Of a stretch of 64,000 nucleotides of DNA, positions 49,413 to 61,421 are shown in pieces. The translations under genes and the position numbers were made by a program. The notes under the pieces were generated by a model, which did no database searches, was not told the DNA's origin, and saw nothing but the letters and a program-made list of their open reading frames with translations. The stretch is from VAZQ01 sp963817015 (GTDB lineage: Bacteria > Pseudomonadota > Alphaproteobacteria > Rhizobiales > Xanthobacteraceae): the NCBI GenBank assembly GCA_963817015.1, contig CAWFMV010000007.1, forward strand, positions 1,488,001 to 1,552,000. The letters run 5' to 3'. The number at the start of each line of letters is the position of its first letter. The first letter of the stretch is position 1.

Positions 49413-50308
49413 TGCTCGATACAAGCTGGCTCTGGGCGCTGTTCACGGTGATCGCGGCGGCGAGCCAGACCGTGCGCAACGCCACGCAGCGCGAGCTGAC
49501 CACGACGCTCGGCACCGCCGGCGCGACGCATGTGCGGTTCCTGTTCGGCTTGCCGTTCGCGCTGCTGTTTCTTGCTCGTGGTCGTGCTCGCGAGCGGGCG
49601 AGGCGCTGCCGCGCCCGCCGGCGATCTATCTGGCCGTGGGTGCTTGACGGCGCGCTCGCGCAGATCGCCGCCACCGCGCTGATGCTCGCCGCCATGAACG
49701 ACCGCTCGTTCGTGGTGGTCTACGCCTACATCAAGACCGAGCCGGTGCAGGTGGCGCTGTTCGGCCTCGTCTTCCTGGGCGACGCCGTGACGCTGCCGAT
49801 GGCGGCCGCGATCCTGATCGCGACCGTCGGCGTCGTCATGATGGCGCTCAAGCCCGGCGCGACGCTGGGGCTGCGTGCGACGCTGCTCGGGCTCGCGGCC
49901 GGCGGCATGTTCGCGCTCTCCGCGGTCGGCTATCGCGGCGCGATCCTGAGCCTCGGCCTGCCGAACTACCTGATGGCGGCGACCTGTCACGCTGGTGGTC
50001 GGGCTCATCGTCCAAGTGGCGCTGCTGTCGCTCTATCTGTGGCTGCGCGATCCAGGCGTGGTCCGCGCCATCGTGCGGCACTGGCGGCCCTCGCTGCTCG
50101 CTGGCTTCCTGGGCGCGCTCGCGTCGCAGTTCTGGTTTCTCGCCTTCGCGCTGGCCACGGCCGCCAGCGTGCGCACGCTCGCGCTGGTCGAGGTGCTGTT
50201 CGCGCAGGCGATCTCGTCGTTCGTGTTCAAGCAGGCGACGACCCAGCGCGAAGCGCTCGGCATCGTGCTGATCGTGGTCGGCGTGCGTTGCTCGTCTGGG
50301 CGTATTGA
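49412..50308 (+). CDS. DMT/EamA-family transporter (frame-broken)
   Basis: This inner-membrane transporter is about 298 residues with ten predicted helices. Visible blocks are WLWALFTVIAAASQTVRNAT, YAYIKTEPVQVALFGLVFLG and RTLALVEVLFAQAISSFVFK, with TEP and the second-repeat V..LFA typical of an EamA subgroup. The start overlaps the ubiG stop, so translation is coupled. Three extra bases near 49585, 49988 and 50290 break the frame. The last residues in the restored frame are VALLVWAY. The substrate is unknown. It ends at a hairpin shared with the convergent DUF1178 gene. Confidence 0.78.
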   Translation: MLDTSWLWALFTVIAAASQTVRNATQRELTTTLGTAGATHVRFLFGLPFALLFLARGRARERARRCRARRRSIWPWVLDGALAQIAATALMLAAMNDRSFVVVYAYIKTEPVQVALFGLVFLGDAVTLPMAAAILIATVGVVMMALKPGATLGLRATLLGLAAGGMFALSAVGYRGAILSLGLPNYLMAATCHAGGRAHRPSGAAVALSVAARSRRGPRHRAALAALAARWLPGRARVAVLVSRLRAGHGRQRAHARAGRGAVRAGDLVVRVQAGDDPARSARHRADRGRRALLVWAY

Positions 50309-50320
50309 CTGACGTCAGCT

Positions 50321-50346
50321 GTCGTCCCCGCGAAGGCGGGGACGAC
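50321..50346. terminator. Hairpin between convergent genes
   Basis: GTCGTCCCCGC and GCGGGGACGAC form a perfect 11-bp stem with a GAAG loop. It lies between the DMT transporter and DUF1178 genes, which converge. There is no T-run, so it may be a repeat of the Bradyrhizobium kind (CGTCGTCCCCGCGAAGGCGG) that acts as a two-way stop. Confidence 0.6.
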
Positions 50347-50373
50347 AATCGAGAATCCTGCGAATCGACAGAA

Positions 50374-50856
50374 TCAGTTCCGCTCGTCCGGCAGCGTCGG
50401 CAGCGGATGGAGCTCGATGCCCTCGTCGTGCAGCTCCTTGGCGTCCTTGAGCGACGCCTCGCCGTAGATCGAGCGCGGATCGGTCTCGCCATAATGCATC
50501 TTGCGGGCTTCCTCGGGAAACTTGGTCCCGACGTAATCGGCATTCTGGGTCAGATGCTCGCGCAGCTCCTTGAGCTTATGGCGCAGCTCGTGCTCCTGCG
50601 GCGACATCATCGCGACCGGTGCCGTAGTGGCTGTGTTGGCCGCAGGCGACTCCGATGCCGCAACCGGCGTCGATGTCTTGCCACGCTTCCTGGTGCCTGA
50701 CAGCTTCGGCGCCATGATCGCCTTCTCGACCTTGCTGTCGCCGCACACCGGGCATGTCACCAGACCGCGCTTGGCCTGCTTGTCGTAGGCCGCGGAATTC
50801 GGAAACCAGCTTTCGAAGGAATGGCCCTTCGCGCAGGCAAGCGCGTATCGGATCAT
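50374..50856 (-). CDS. DUF1178 zinc-ribbon-like protein
   Basis: This is a 160-residue protein. The N-terminus has YALACAKGHSFESWFPNSAA and LVTCPVCGDSKVEKAIMAPK, giving C..H and CPVCG metal ligands. The C-terminal helical part has HLTQNADYVGTKFPEEARKM and ERSIYGEA-like REPs (DPRSIYGEASLKDAKELHDE). DUF1178 is conserved in alpha- and betaproteobacteria next to the nitrilase-family gene. Its ATG overlaps the nitrilase stop by 4 bases. The role is unknown. It is intact. Confidence 0.9.
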   Translation of the reverse strand: MIRYALACAKGHSFESWFPNSAAYDKQAKRGLVTCPVCGDSKVEKAIMAPKLSGTRKRGKTSTPVAASESPAANTATTAPVAMMSPQEHELRHKLKELREHLTQNADYVGTKFPEEARKMHYGETDPRSIYGEASLKDAKELHDEGIELHPLPTLPDERN

Positions 50857-51743
50857 CGGTCTCCTCCGACCGCCTTGAACGGAACAGGCTCCGCCAAAGG
50901 CTCCACGATCTCGAAGCGGCGGCCATGCCGGAGCGAAGGGACGCGTCCGCGCGCGGCCGCAACTTCGGCGGGATCGATCTTGGCGATCACGATCCCCGGT
51001 TCAGTATCACCTTCGGCCAGGATACGGCCCCAAGGGTCAACGACCAGTGAATGGCCGAAGGTCGAGCGCCCGTTCTCGTGTGCCCCGCCCTGGGCGGCGG
51101 CGAATACATAACAGCCGTTCTCGATGGCACGTGCCCGGATCAGGATGTGCCAGTGGGCCTCGCCGGTCTGCTTGGTAAACGCTGCCGGGATGGCAATGAA
51201 GGAGGTCCCGGCCTCCGCGAGCGCGCGATAGAGCGCAGGGAAACGCAGGTCGTAGCAGATCGTGAGGCCGAGCCGGCCCCATGGCAGATCGGCCGCCACC
51301 GCGGACTCGCCGGCCTTGAAGCTGTTCGATTCGCGATAGCTCTCCCCGCCGGCGAGGTCGACGTCGAACATGTGAATCTTGTCGTAGCGCGCAACGATCT
51401 CGCCCGCGGGGTCGATCAGGAACGAGCGGTTGGCGGCGCGATCGGGCGAGACCTTGATCGCAAGCGAGCCGACATGCAGCCAGATCGACAGCGAACGTGC
51501 GAGCTCGCGCAGCCGCGCCAGGCTTACATCGTTCTCTTCCGGTACGACCGTGGCCAGCATGCGCTCGCGCCGGATGTCCATGATGTTGGTCATCTCAGGC
51601 GTCTGCACATAGTCGGCGCCGGCCGCCTTGGCGTCGCCGATCAGCTTGACGGCGGTATCGAGATTGGCCGCAGGCGTGAGGCCGGAGCGCATCTGCACGA
51701 GGCCAACGGTGAAGGTTGCAGGTGTGCTCATCTGCGTGCTCAT
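50853..51743 (-). CDS. Carbon-nitrogen hydrolase, Nit1/deaminated-glutathione amidase type
   Basis: This 296-residue nitrilase-superfamily amidase has the Glu-Lys-Cys triad in TPEMTNIMDIRRER, RYDKIHMFDVDLAGGESYRE and LTICYDLRFPALYRALAEAG. The IHMFDVDL and CYDLRFP blocks match Nit1/NitFhit, which repairs deaminated glutathione. Its start overlaps the grxC stop by 4 bases, and its stop overlaps DUF1178. The glutathione link with glutaredoxin fits this assignment, but the substrate is inferred. It is intact. Confidence 0.88.
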   Translation of the reverse strand: MSTQMSTPATFTVGLVQMRSGLTPAANLDTAVKLIGDAKAAGADYVQTPEMTNIMDIRRERMLATVVPEENDVSLARLRELARSLSIWLHVGSLAIKVSPDRAANRSFLIDPAGEIVARYDKIHMFDVDLAGGESYRESNSFKAGESAVAADLPWGRLGLTICYDLRFPALYRALAEAGTSFIAIPAAFTKQTGEAHWHILIRARAIENGCYVFAAAQGGAHENGRSTFGHSLVVDPWGRILAEGDTEPGIVIAKIDPAEVAAARGRVPSLRHGRRFEIVEPLAEPVPFKAVGGDR

Positions 51744-52024
51744 GTGGATCCCCCTTGCGTGATGCCTTCTTCGGCAAGCAGCGGATCGAGCCCGCCGGAC
51801 CGATGCAGTTCATACAGATCGTCGCAGCCACCAATATGAGTCGAGCCGACGAAAATCTGCGGCACGGTGGTGCGCCCATTGGCGCGCTCGATCATCTTGC
51901 TGCGCTCCTCCGGATCGACGCTCACGTCGATCTCCAAGAACTTGATCCCCTTGCGGGCGAGAAGTGCCTTGGCAGAATGGCAAAAGCCGCAAAAGCGGGT
52001 GGTATAGATTTCGACCTGTGCCAT
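51740..52024 (-). CDS. grxC: Glutaredoxin 3
   Basis: This 94-residue dithiol glutaredoxin reduces protein disulphides using glutathione. The active site is CGFC (TTRFCGFCHSAKALLARKGI). The GSH-binding block TTVPQIFVGSTHIGGCDDLY is complete. It lies downstream of comF and is translationally coupled to the nitrilase gene. It is intact. Confidence 0.94.
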   Translation of the reverse strand: MAQVEIYTTRFCGFCHSAKALLARKGIKFLEIDVSVDPEERSKMIERANGRTTVPQIFVGSTHIGGCDDLYELHRSGGLDPLLAEEGITQGGST

Positions 52025-52102
52025 CGCCGCGCGCGTCTTCAAATCCGGTCTGTTGGAGGGCGTTTGGCCCAAGTCCATTCAACGAGTACTTTCAGAGTCC
52101 AT

Positions 52103-52897
52103 TTATATGGGAGGGCGAGCCGCCGCCACAACCCGGGCAAAGGCCAGCACGTTAACCTCCGCGGCGCCAGCGCGCAGGAGTGCTCGCGCGCAGGCATCGA
52201 CGGTTGCGCCGGTGGTGATCACGTCGTCGACCAGGATCAGGCGGCGGCCCGCGACGGCGGCCTTGCCGGACGGGCTCACCCGGAAGGCGCCCTGCACATT
52301 GAGCGCGCGCGCCGACTGCGAGAGGCCGACCTGCTGGGGCGTTGCCTTCACGCGCTTGAGCGCGCCGAGGACGAGCGGCACCCGGGACGCTTTGGCGATC
52401 GCCTCGGCCAGCAGTGCCGACTGGTTGAAGCGGCGCGCCCAATAGCGGCGCCAGTGCAGCGGCACCGGGATGATGGCGTCGGCCTCGGCGGTCAGCGAGC
52501 GGCCGGCGGTCGCCATCCAGCGCCCCATCATGGGCGCGAGGTCGAGGCGATCGCCATATTTGAGCGCGTGCACGAGCGCGCGGGCCACGTCATCAAAGCG
52601 CACAGCGGCACGGGCGCGGCGGTATGCGGGCGGGTCGGCGATTGCCTCCATCGAGAGAACGCCGGGACCTGGATCGTACGCGAACGGGATGCCGAGCCGC
52701 TCGCAATAGGGCGGCGCGATGAACGAGAGCTTCGACCAGCACACGGGGCAAAGGCCGTCGCTGCCCACCGGCTCACGGCAGGAGGCGCAGAGCTGCGGCA
52801 GCCCCACGTCGACCGCGACGCGAAAGATGGCGCGCACGCCGCCGGCAAGGCGAGCAAGCCGGCTCGGTGCTGCTGTCGCAAGCGCTGCATCCTGCAT
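52103..52897 (-). CDS. comF: ComF family phosphoribosyltransferase-like protein
   Basis: This 264-residue protein has an N-terminal double zinc ribbon (LCASCREPVGSDGLCPVCWS, ending PPYCERLG) and a C-terminal phosphoribosyltransferase fold with the PRPP loop RLILVDDVITTGATVDACAR. ComF homologues take part in DNA uptake in competent species; elsewhere the role is unclear. It starts at ATG 52897 and is divergent from the NDUFAF5-like gene. It is followed by grxC as in most relatives. It is intact. Confidence 0.9.
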   Translation of the reverse strand: MQDAALATAAPSRLARLAGGVRAIFRVAVDVGLPQLCASCREPVGSDGLCPVCWSKLSFIAPPYCERLGIPFAYDPGPGVLSMEAIADPPAYRRARAAVRFDDVARALVHALKYGDRLDLAPMMGRWMATAGRSLTAEADAIIPVPLHWRRYWARRFNQSALLAEAIAKASRVPLVLGALKRVKATPQQVGLSQSARALNVQGAFRVSPSGKAAVAGRRLILVDDVITTGATVDACARALLRAGAAEVNVLAFARVVAAARPPI

Positions 52898-52963
52898 GGC
52901 GCAACCGTATCGCGCTCCCGCATGGCTCTCAACTTGTCTGGTGAAGAGGGCTATGTAGGTACA

Positions 52964-53884
52964 ATGGCTCACAGCCCCACACTGTTCGATCGTGCGCTTC
53001 TGCGCAGCCGAAGGCGGCGGGCGCTCGCGCTTGCGCCGTCGGACTTTCTGCTCGACCGGGTGGCGGAGGACGCAGCCGATCGGATCGCAACGGTGCTGCG
53101 GCGTTTCGAGCTTGCGCTCGACCTCGGGACGCCGGGCGATGCGCTTCGGCGTGCGCTGATTGCGAGCGGCAGGGTCGGGACGATTATCGCGGCCGATGCA
53201 CTGATCGATCGTGTTGCGCGCGATGACAGCACGTCGACGCTTACGGTGCTGTGCGACGAGGAGGCGCTGCCGTTTCGCGACGCCTCGCTCGACCTCGTCA
53301 TGTCAGGCCTGTCACTGCAGTTCGTCAACGACCTTCCCGGCACGCTGGTGCAGATCAGGCGCGCGCTCAAGCCGGATGGCTTGTTCCTGGCGGCGCTGAT
53401 CGGCGGCGACACGCTCAGCGAACTGCGGCAGGCCTTCGCGACGGCGGAGGCCGAGATCGAGAATGGCGTCTCGCCGCGGGTCGCGCCGTTTGCCGATGTG
53501 CGCGATCTCGGCTCGCTGCTGCAGCGCGCGGGCTTTGCGCTGCCGGTCACTGACGTGGACCGTTTCACGGTGCGCTATGCCTCGCCGCTCGCGCTGATGC
53601 ACGACCTGCGCCGCATGGGCGCCACCAATGCACTGGTCGAGCGCAGCCGCCGGCCGCTCAAGCGGGCGGTGCTGGCGCGGATGATGGAAGACTATGGCGC
53701 GCGCTTTGCTGACGCGGATGGCCGCATCCGGGCGACATTCGAGATCATGTGGCTGTCCGGCTGGGCGCCGCATGAAAGCCAGCAGCAGCCGCTCAAGCCG
53801 GGCTCTGCGAAGACACGGCTAGCGGACGCGCTCGGCACGCAGGAGCTTTCAGCAGGAGACAAGGCCGGACCCAAAGACGGATGA
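52964..53884 (+). CDS. SAM-dependent methyltransferase-fold protein, NDUFAF5-like
   Basis: This 306-residue protein resembles the alphaproteobacterial homologues of the complex I assembly factor NDUFAF5. It has TLFDRALLRSRRRRALALAP, DFLLDRVAEDAADRIATVLR, LALDLGTPGDALRRAL (SAM region), SGLSLQFVNDLPGTLVQIRR and LFLAALIGGDTLSELRQAF. NDUFAF5 hydroxylates an Arg in NDUFS7 (NuoB). The blocks MSGLSLQFVNDLPG and GGDTLSEL are highly typical. The start is ATG 52964, with ATG 52922 possible. It is divergent from comF. It is intact. Confidence 0.82.
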   Translation: MAHSPTLFDRALLRSRRRRALALAPSDFLLDRVAEDAADRIATVLRRFELALDLGTPGDALRRALIASGRVGTIIAADALIDRVARDDSTSTLTVLCDEEALPFRDASLDLVMSGLSLQFVNDLPGTLVQIRRALKPDGLFLAALIGGDTLSELRQAFATAEAEIENGVSPRVAPFADVRDLGSLLQRAGFALPVTDVDRFTVRYASPLALMHDLRRMGATNALVERSRRPLKRAVLARMMEDYGARFADADGRIRATFEIMWLSGWAPHESQQQPLKPGSAKTRLADALGTQELSAGDKAGPKDG

Positions 53885-53926
53885 TGCGGCGGCTTTTGAG
53901 CTTTACGTTCCGCACGCGCTTCTCCA

Positions 53927-54333
53927 TCACAGCAATGACGTCAAATGTGGGATGAGCGGCAGATCGGCTGGTGGCATCGGATAATCGCGCAGCTTGTTCG
54001 GCACGGACCCAGGCAAGCCGCTGGTTCTCCTGCGGCGCCACGGTCCCCTCCCAGCGCCGACACACATAGAGCGGCATCAGCAGATGGAAATCGTCATAGG
54101 TGTGGCTCGCGAAGGTGAGCGGTGCCAGGCACGCTTCCTTGACGTCGATACCAAGCTCCTCCTTCAGCTCGCGGATCAACGTTGCTTCGGGTGTCTCGCC
54201 TGCTTCGACCTTGCCGCCGGGAAATTCCCACAAGCCGGCCATTGATCGTGCCGGCCGGCCGCTCGGCGATGAGGACGCGCCCATCCGCATCGATGAGGGC
54301 GCACGCAGCAACCAGCACGAGTTTGACGCTCAC
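53927..54333 (-). CDS. mutT: 8-oxo-dGTP diphosphatase (frame-broken)
   Basis: This Nudix hydrolase removes oxidised GTP precursors. It is about 134 codons, the usual size. The Nudix box is GGKVEAGETPEATLIRELKE, then ELGI. It has LWEFPGGK upstream and NQRLAWVRAEQL, PMPPADLPLIPHL downstream. The start is GTG 54333 (SVKLVLVAACALIDADGRVL). Two extra bases near 54240 and 53986 break the frame. In relatives mutT precedes argJ, as here, but three small secreted-protein genes have been placed between them. Confidence 0.9.
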
Positions 54334-54523
54334 GATCTGGTATCCGGGTTAGGGAAGGGGACTTCTGGAAAAAGCGAGCCTCATCAGATGCCAAGTGCGG
54401 AAATGCGAGGCAATGAGTTTGTCCACGTCAAGCCGCCGAGGGCGATCTTGCTCGTTTCCAGTACGCCATGATACTCACAATGCAAGATTGCAGCTCAAGT
54501 CTATAACAATTGCGGGATGTGAA

Positions 54524-54889
54524 ATGATTGGAAGGGGCTTGGGGCTCACCATTCTGTTGGTTGCCTGTTCGGCTGAGGCAAACGCCCGTTGTTCGGTGCC
54601 ATACATCCGGACTGTTGAAAACCAGACGGTGCAGGGTCGCATGACGGCAGACTCGGGCAAGCCGTGCCCAATTCGATTCAAGCATTCGTCCGGGCCGACC
54701 TTCAACGTTGAAATCGTACAACGGCCGGCCAGCGGGACTTTGCGGATCGCAGGGATGCAGCGCATCATCTACACATCGCGCGCCGGTTTCGTGGGCCAGG
54801 ACTCATTCGTGTTTGCGCGCCGCGGGCTCACGAAGATCGGCGTTCCAACCGTACGGACCATTGAAGTCTCGGTGACCGTGACGCCGTAG
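54524..54889 (+). CDS. Secreted Ig-like small protein, copy 1
   Basis: This 121-residue protein has a signal peptide (GLGLTILLVACSAEANA) and a single beta domain. The end motif RIIYTSRAGFVGQDSFVFAR matches the closing strand of bacterial Ig/cadherin-like (Big_9) domains (Y.P..GY.G.DSF.Y). It begins RCSVPYIRTVENQTVQGRMT, with Cys residues in RCS and KPCPI. It is one of three tandem paralogues and the only one with an intact frame. ATG 54524. It would fold as a single free periplasmic or secreted Ig domain. The partner is unknown. Confidence 0.75.
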   Translation: MIGRGLGLTILLVACSAEANARCSVPYIRTVENQTVQGRMTADSGKPCPIRFKHSSGPTFNVEIVQRPASGTLRIAGMQRIIYTSRAGFVGQDSFVFARRGLTKIGVPTVRTIEVSVTVTP

Positions 54890-54943
54890 CGATGTCAATG
54901 CGTCACGAGAATGTGTTGATTTGCAACAGCGAGGGAGGCGTTG

Positions 54944-55309
54944 ATGACGAAGGTGCTTGCTTTGACTTGTTTTGCGCTCATGGCCTGCTGCGCCGAAGCG
55001 TCGGCTCGCTGCTCGGTGCCATTCATTCGCACGTTCGACAATCAGGCCGTCGACGGCAACATGACCGTCTCAAGCGGAGCGCCTGTAGCATCAAACTGAA
55101 GCGATCATTGGGGCCAACCCACGGTGCTCATATCGTCCAGCGTGCCGCGAACGGCACGGTCGCCGTCGATGGCAGCAATCGTATCGTCTATCGCTCGCGC
55201 GCCGGCTATGTCGGCAGCGATTCATTCACTTATGCGCGCACCGGCGAAAGCATGGGCGGGCAATGCCGTGACGCGCACGGTTCGGATCCACGTGACCGTC
55301 ACGCCGTAG
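54944..55309 (+). CDS. Secreted Ig-like small protein, copy 2 (frame-broken)
   Basis: This is a close paralogue of copy 1: signal KVLALTCFALMACCAEASA, then RCSVPFIRTFDNQAVDGNMT, and RIVYRSRAGYVGSDSFTYAR near the end. A base is missing near 55083 and an extra base is present near 55258; the two shifts cancel to give the same 121 codons. GAGGGAGG lies before ATG 54944. It follows copy 1 by 54 bases. The compensating pair could be errors or real decay. Confidence 0.7.
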
Positions 55310-55337
55310 AAGTATTTGCTAGGTCGGGGGGGGCGTC

Positions 55338-55707
55338 ATGACGACTGCGAAGGCGTTGGGATTTGCGTTGCTCATCGTGTGCGTGCAATGCATCGGAGCC
55401 GAGGCAAAGTGCTCGATGGCCAACTTTGAGGGATTCGACCAGGCTGTCGATGCGCGCATGGTGCTCAGCAGTGGGGAACACTGCACCGTAGTACTGAAAT
55501 ATCTCCGCAGGCCCGACCTACGGGTTCCAACTGTCCAGCCGCCATCCCATGGGTCCGTTTCTGTGGGCACCAACCGCATTACCTATCGCTCGCGCTCGGG
55601 ATACGTAGGGGCCGACTTGTTCGTCTTCGAGACCCGTGGCCAGACGCCTTTACGGAACTCCGAGGAAATCTACAATACGCATCCACGTCACTGTCACTGC
55701 GCGGTAA
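55338..55707 (+). CDS. Secreted Ig-like small protein, copy 3 (frame-broken)
   Basis: This is the third paralogue, more divergent: signal ALGFALLIVCVQCIGAEA, then KCSMANFEGFDQAVDARMVL, HCTVVLKYLRRPDLRV and RITYRSRSGYVGADLFVFET. One extra base near 55645 shifts the last residues; restored, it ends YGTPRKSTIRIHVTVTAR with TAA 55705-55707, matching the VTVTP end of the other copies. It is 28 bases after copy 2 and convergent with argJ. Function unknown. Confidence 0.7.
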
Positions 55708-55713
55708 GCGGTG

Positions 55714-56957
55714 TCAGCTGCGATAGTCGCCGTTGATCGCCACGTATTCCTTGGTGAGATCGCAGGTCAGCACGCGGTCGCGGCCCGCGGCCGAGCCCGA
55801 GCGCGACCTTGAGCGATATCGTCTGCTCCTTCATGGCGGCCGAGACCTTGGCCTCGTCATAGCCGGGGTCGCGCATGCCCTTGTGGGCGACGCGGATGCC
55901 GCCGAACCAGATCGCGAGCTTGTCGCGATCGGCGGGCTCGCCCGCCTTGCCGACTGCCATGACGACACGGCCCCAGTTGGCGTCCTCGCCGGCGATCGCA
56001 GTCTTGACCAGCGGCGAATTCGCGATCGACATCGCGATCCGGCGCGCCGAGGCCTTCGAGACCGCGCCCTCGACCTCGATCTCGACGAGCTTGCGCGCGC
56101 CTTCGCCGTCGCGCGCGACCTGCTCGGCGAGATTGGCGAGCACCGCCGTGAACGCGCGCCGGAAATCCTTGAGGCGAGGATCGCCGGCCTTGCTGATGCG
56201 CGGCGCGCCGCGCGCTGCGGCCTGGCCGGTCGCAAACGCCAGCAGGGTGTCGGAGGTTGAGGTGTCGCCGTCGATGGTCACCGCGTTGAACGTGTCGGCG
56301 ACCGCCTCGCTGAGCAGGCGCTGCAGCGCCGCGGCTGCGATCGGCGCGTCGGTGAACACGAAGGACAGCATGGTGGCCATGTCGGGCGCGATCATGCCGG
56401 CACCTTTGGCGATGCCGTTGATCGTGACCGTGGTCTTGCCGATGCGCGCCTGAGCGGTCGCGACCTTGGGGAAGGTGTCGGTGGTCATGATCGCCTTGGC
56501 GGCGTCGAGCCAGCCGCTCGTTCTTGCCGTTGGCGACGAGGCCTTCCATCACGCCATCAAATGCGCTGGCGTTGAGCGGCTCGCCGATGACGCCGGTCGA
56601 GGCGAGGAACACGTCGTCCGGCCGGCAGCCTACGGCTTTGGCGGCAATGCGCGCGGTGAACTGGCAGGCCTCGCGGCCGGTCTTGCCGGTAAAGGCGTTG
56701 GCATTGCCGGAATTGACCACGAGCGCGCGGGCCGTGCGGGATTTCAGATTTTGCCGGCACCAGTCGACCGGCGCGGAGGCGCACTTCGATTGGGTAAGGA
56801 CGCCCGCAACCGCGGTACCGGGCTCGAGCTGCACCAGCAGCACGTCGGTGCGGTCCCGATAGCGGATGCCGGCGGCGGCGGTCGAGAGGCGCACGCCATC
56901 GATGGCGGGCATGTCGGGAACGGATTTCGGTGCGAGCGGGGAGATGGTGGTGGCCAT
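55714..56957 (-). CDS. argJ: Bifunctional glutamate N-acetyltransferase/amino-acid acetyltransferase (frame-broken)
   Basis: ArgJ moves the acetyl group from N-acetylornithine to glutamate, completing the cyclic arginine pathway. It is about 413 residues. The self-cleavage and catalytic Thr is in IAPDMATMLSFVFTDAPI. Other blocks are VLTQSKCASAPVDWCRQNLK, VVNSGNANAFTGKTGREAC, ITINGIAKGAG-like TVTINGIAKGAGMIAP and TIDGDTSTSDTLLAF. Two extra bases near 55800 and 56520 break the frame. The start is ATG 56957. It is followed upstream by ppiC and secA, the normal order. Confidence 0.94.
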
Positions 56958-57122
56958 GGCTGCGATCGATGTGTGCGAGTGAGTGGGCCTGCGCATAGCG
57001 CGATGGCCGGGCATAGCGCGTCGAAGACGCGCGTGGACGCGCTGGTGTCCCGGCCATCGGCTCAGCGTGCGGATATTTAGAAGAGGTGGCGTTCTGCCAC
57101 AAGCGCCGCGGCGCCTCCGAGT

Positions 57123-58085
57123 CTACTTCTTCCCTGGTGCAGGAGCGCCGCCCGGAGCTGCTGCTCCCGGCGCCGGAGTTGCCGGCGTGGCAGGCTTGTC
57201 GAGCCGCTCGATCTTGGCGGTCTCGCGCAGCTGCGCCACCAGTTCGGTCTGCGCCTTGCGCATCACAAAGGCCTCGATGCGGTCCTTGAGCTGCTCGAAG
57301 GTCGGCGGCTGGCGGTTGCGCTTCTCTTCCAGCTTGATGATGTGCCAGCCGAACTGCGTCTTCACCGGATTGGAGGTCTGGCCCGGATACATCTTGAAGG
57401 CGACCTCGGCGAATTCCGGCACCAGCTCGGACTTGCCCATGAAGTCGAGGTCGCCGCCGTTCTGCGCCGATCCCGGGTCCTTGGATTTTTCCTTGGCCAG
57501 CGTCGCGAAGTCGGCGCCGCCCTTGAGCTGCTCGACGATCGCCTTGGCCTCGTCCTCGGTCTCGACCAGGATGTGGCGCGCGCGCACTTCCTCCTCGGCG
57601 GTCGCCTGCTTCATCGCCTCGTCATAGACCTTGCGCATCTCCTCGTCGGTGGTGGCCTCCTTGGACCGCTGCTGCAGGAGCGCTCCCATCAGGAGCTTGT
57701 TGCGCAGGAACGTCTGCCGCCGCTTGAACTCGGCGGTGTCGCCCATGTTCTTCTTCTCGGCCGCCTGGGAGACCAGGATGACGTCGGTGAGATAGGCGAT
57801 CAGCTGCTCGCGCTTGACGTCGGGCGGGGCGCCGCGCAGCTCGTTCGAGAAATCCTCTTCCGCAAACGCAAGGTCGCTTTGCCGGATCTCGACGCCGTTC
57901 ACGCGTGCGATCACGGTGTCGTTCGGATCCGCTGCGGCTGGCTGCGAGGATGACTCCTTCGAGCAGCCGATCACCGCGGGCAGGACCAGCAGCGCAAGCG
58001 CGGCGATGGCGGCCACGCTCGTCCGGGGCTGGCGGGCCGGCGCCGGCCTGGTGCGCGGCGAGGAGAGAAGGTTCGAGATGGTCAT
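57123..58085 (-). CDS. Parvulin-type peptidyl-prolyl isomerase lipoprotein
   Basis: This is a 320-residue periplasmic folding catalyst of the PpiC/SurA/PrsA kind. A signal ending LALLVLPAVIGC looks like a lipobox, so it is probably lipid-anchored. An N-terminal SurA-like helical region is followed by the parvulin domain, from RARHILVETEDEAKAIVEQL through DPGSAQNGGDLDFMGKSELV to PVKTQFGWHIIKLEEKR. It ends in an Ala/Pro/Gly tail. It lies between argJ and secA, is transcribed divergently from secA, and is intact. It would help outer-membrane proteins fold after Sec export. Confidence 0.9.
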   Translation of the reverse strand: MTISNLLSSPRTRPAPARQPRTSVAAIAALALLVLPAVIGCSKESSSQPAAADPNDTVIARVNGVEIRQSDLAFAEEDFSNELRGAPPDVKREQLIAYLTDVILVSQAAEKKNMGDTAEFKRRQTFLRNKLLMGALLQQRSKEATTDEEMRKVYDEAMKQATAEEEVRARHILVETEDEAKAIVEQLKGGADFATLAKEKSKDPGSAQNGGDLDFMGKSELVPEFAEVAFKMYPGQTSNPVKTQFGWHIIKLEEKRNRQPPTFEQLKDRIEAFVMRKAQTELVAQLRETAKIERLDKPATPATPAPGAAAPGGAPAPGKK

Positions 58086-58209
58086 ATCGGGTCCTTGGGT
58101 CTAGGCGATCGCCCGGCGGCACAATGCCCGGACAGTCGCGCAATCGCTCCCCCTTTGCAATGGCCGTGATAACGGCGGATTTTGGCTATAACGTGGGAGT
58201 GATCGCCAA

Positions 58210-58238
58210 TTGACAAGGATGTGACCCCCTCCTATCTG
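58210..58238 (+). promoter_or_regulatory. Candidate sigma-70-type promoter for secA
   Basis: TTGACA (58210-58215), a 17-base spacer and TATCTG (58233-58238) match the -35 and -10 consensus well, about 205 bases before the secA start. The 359-base gap between ppiC and secA has no gene I can support. The minus-strand ppiC promoter must be here as well. Confidence 0.5.
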
Positions 58239-58444
58239 TCCGGAAAGGCTGGCCGTTCCGGCCACAGGCCGCTGATTGCACGACCGAAGCTCAAATAAGG
58301 ACGCGGCATTTCGTATCGCGACCCGGAAATGACCGTGCGTAAGCGCCACCGCGAAGAACATTGGCATAAATTCGCCGCAAGCGTGCCAGCGCAGGCGAAG
58401 TCTGCTAGGTTAGCGGCTCGGCCTCCAGCAAAAGGACGTTTGGG

Positions 58445-61243
<2,799 letters not shown>

Positions 61244-61421
61244 TCGCGAAGGCGGCCCGCGAACCTGATGCTCTCAACTCACTGACTGGTGACACGCGCG
61301 GTCATCGCCAGCATGCGTGGCTGCGGCAGCATGCGTGGCCGCGCTATCGCGTTTGCGAAAGATCCGAGTTGTCTATGCTTTGAAGAAGCGTCGCGGCCAC
61401 GCGACGCCCGCTCGCAGCAGG

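Noticed and set aside
61309..61339. Direct repeat CAGCATGCGTGGC, two copies 18 bases apart, after secA
   Set aside because: Only two short copies with no pairing or T-run; too weak to call a site.
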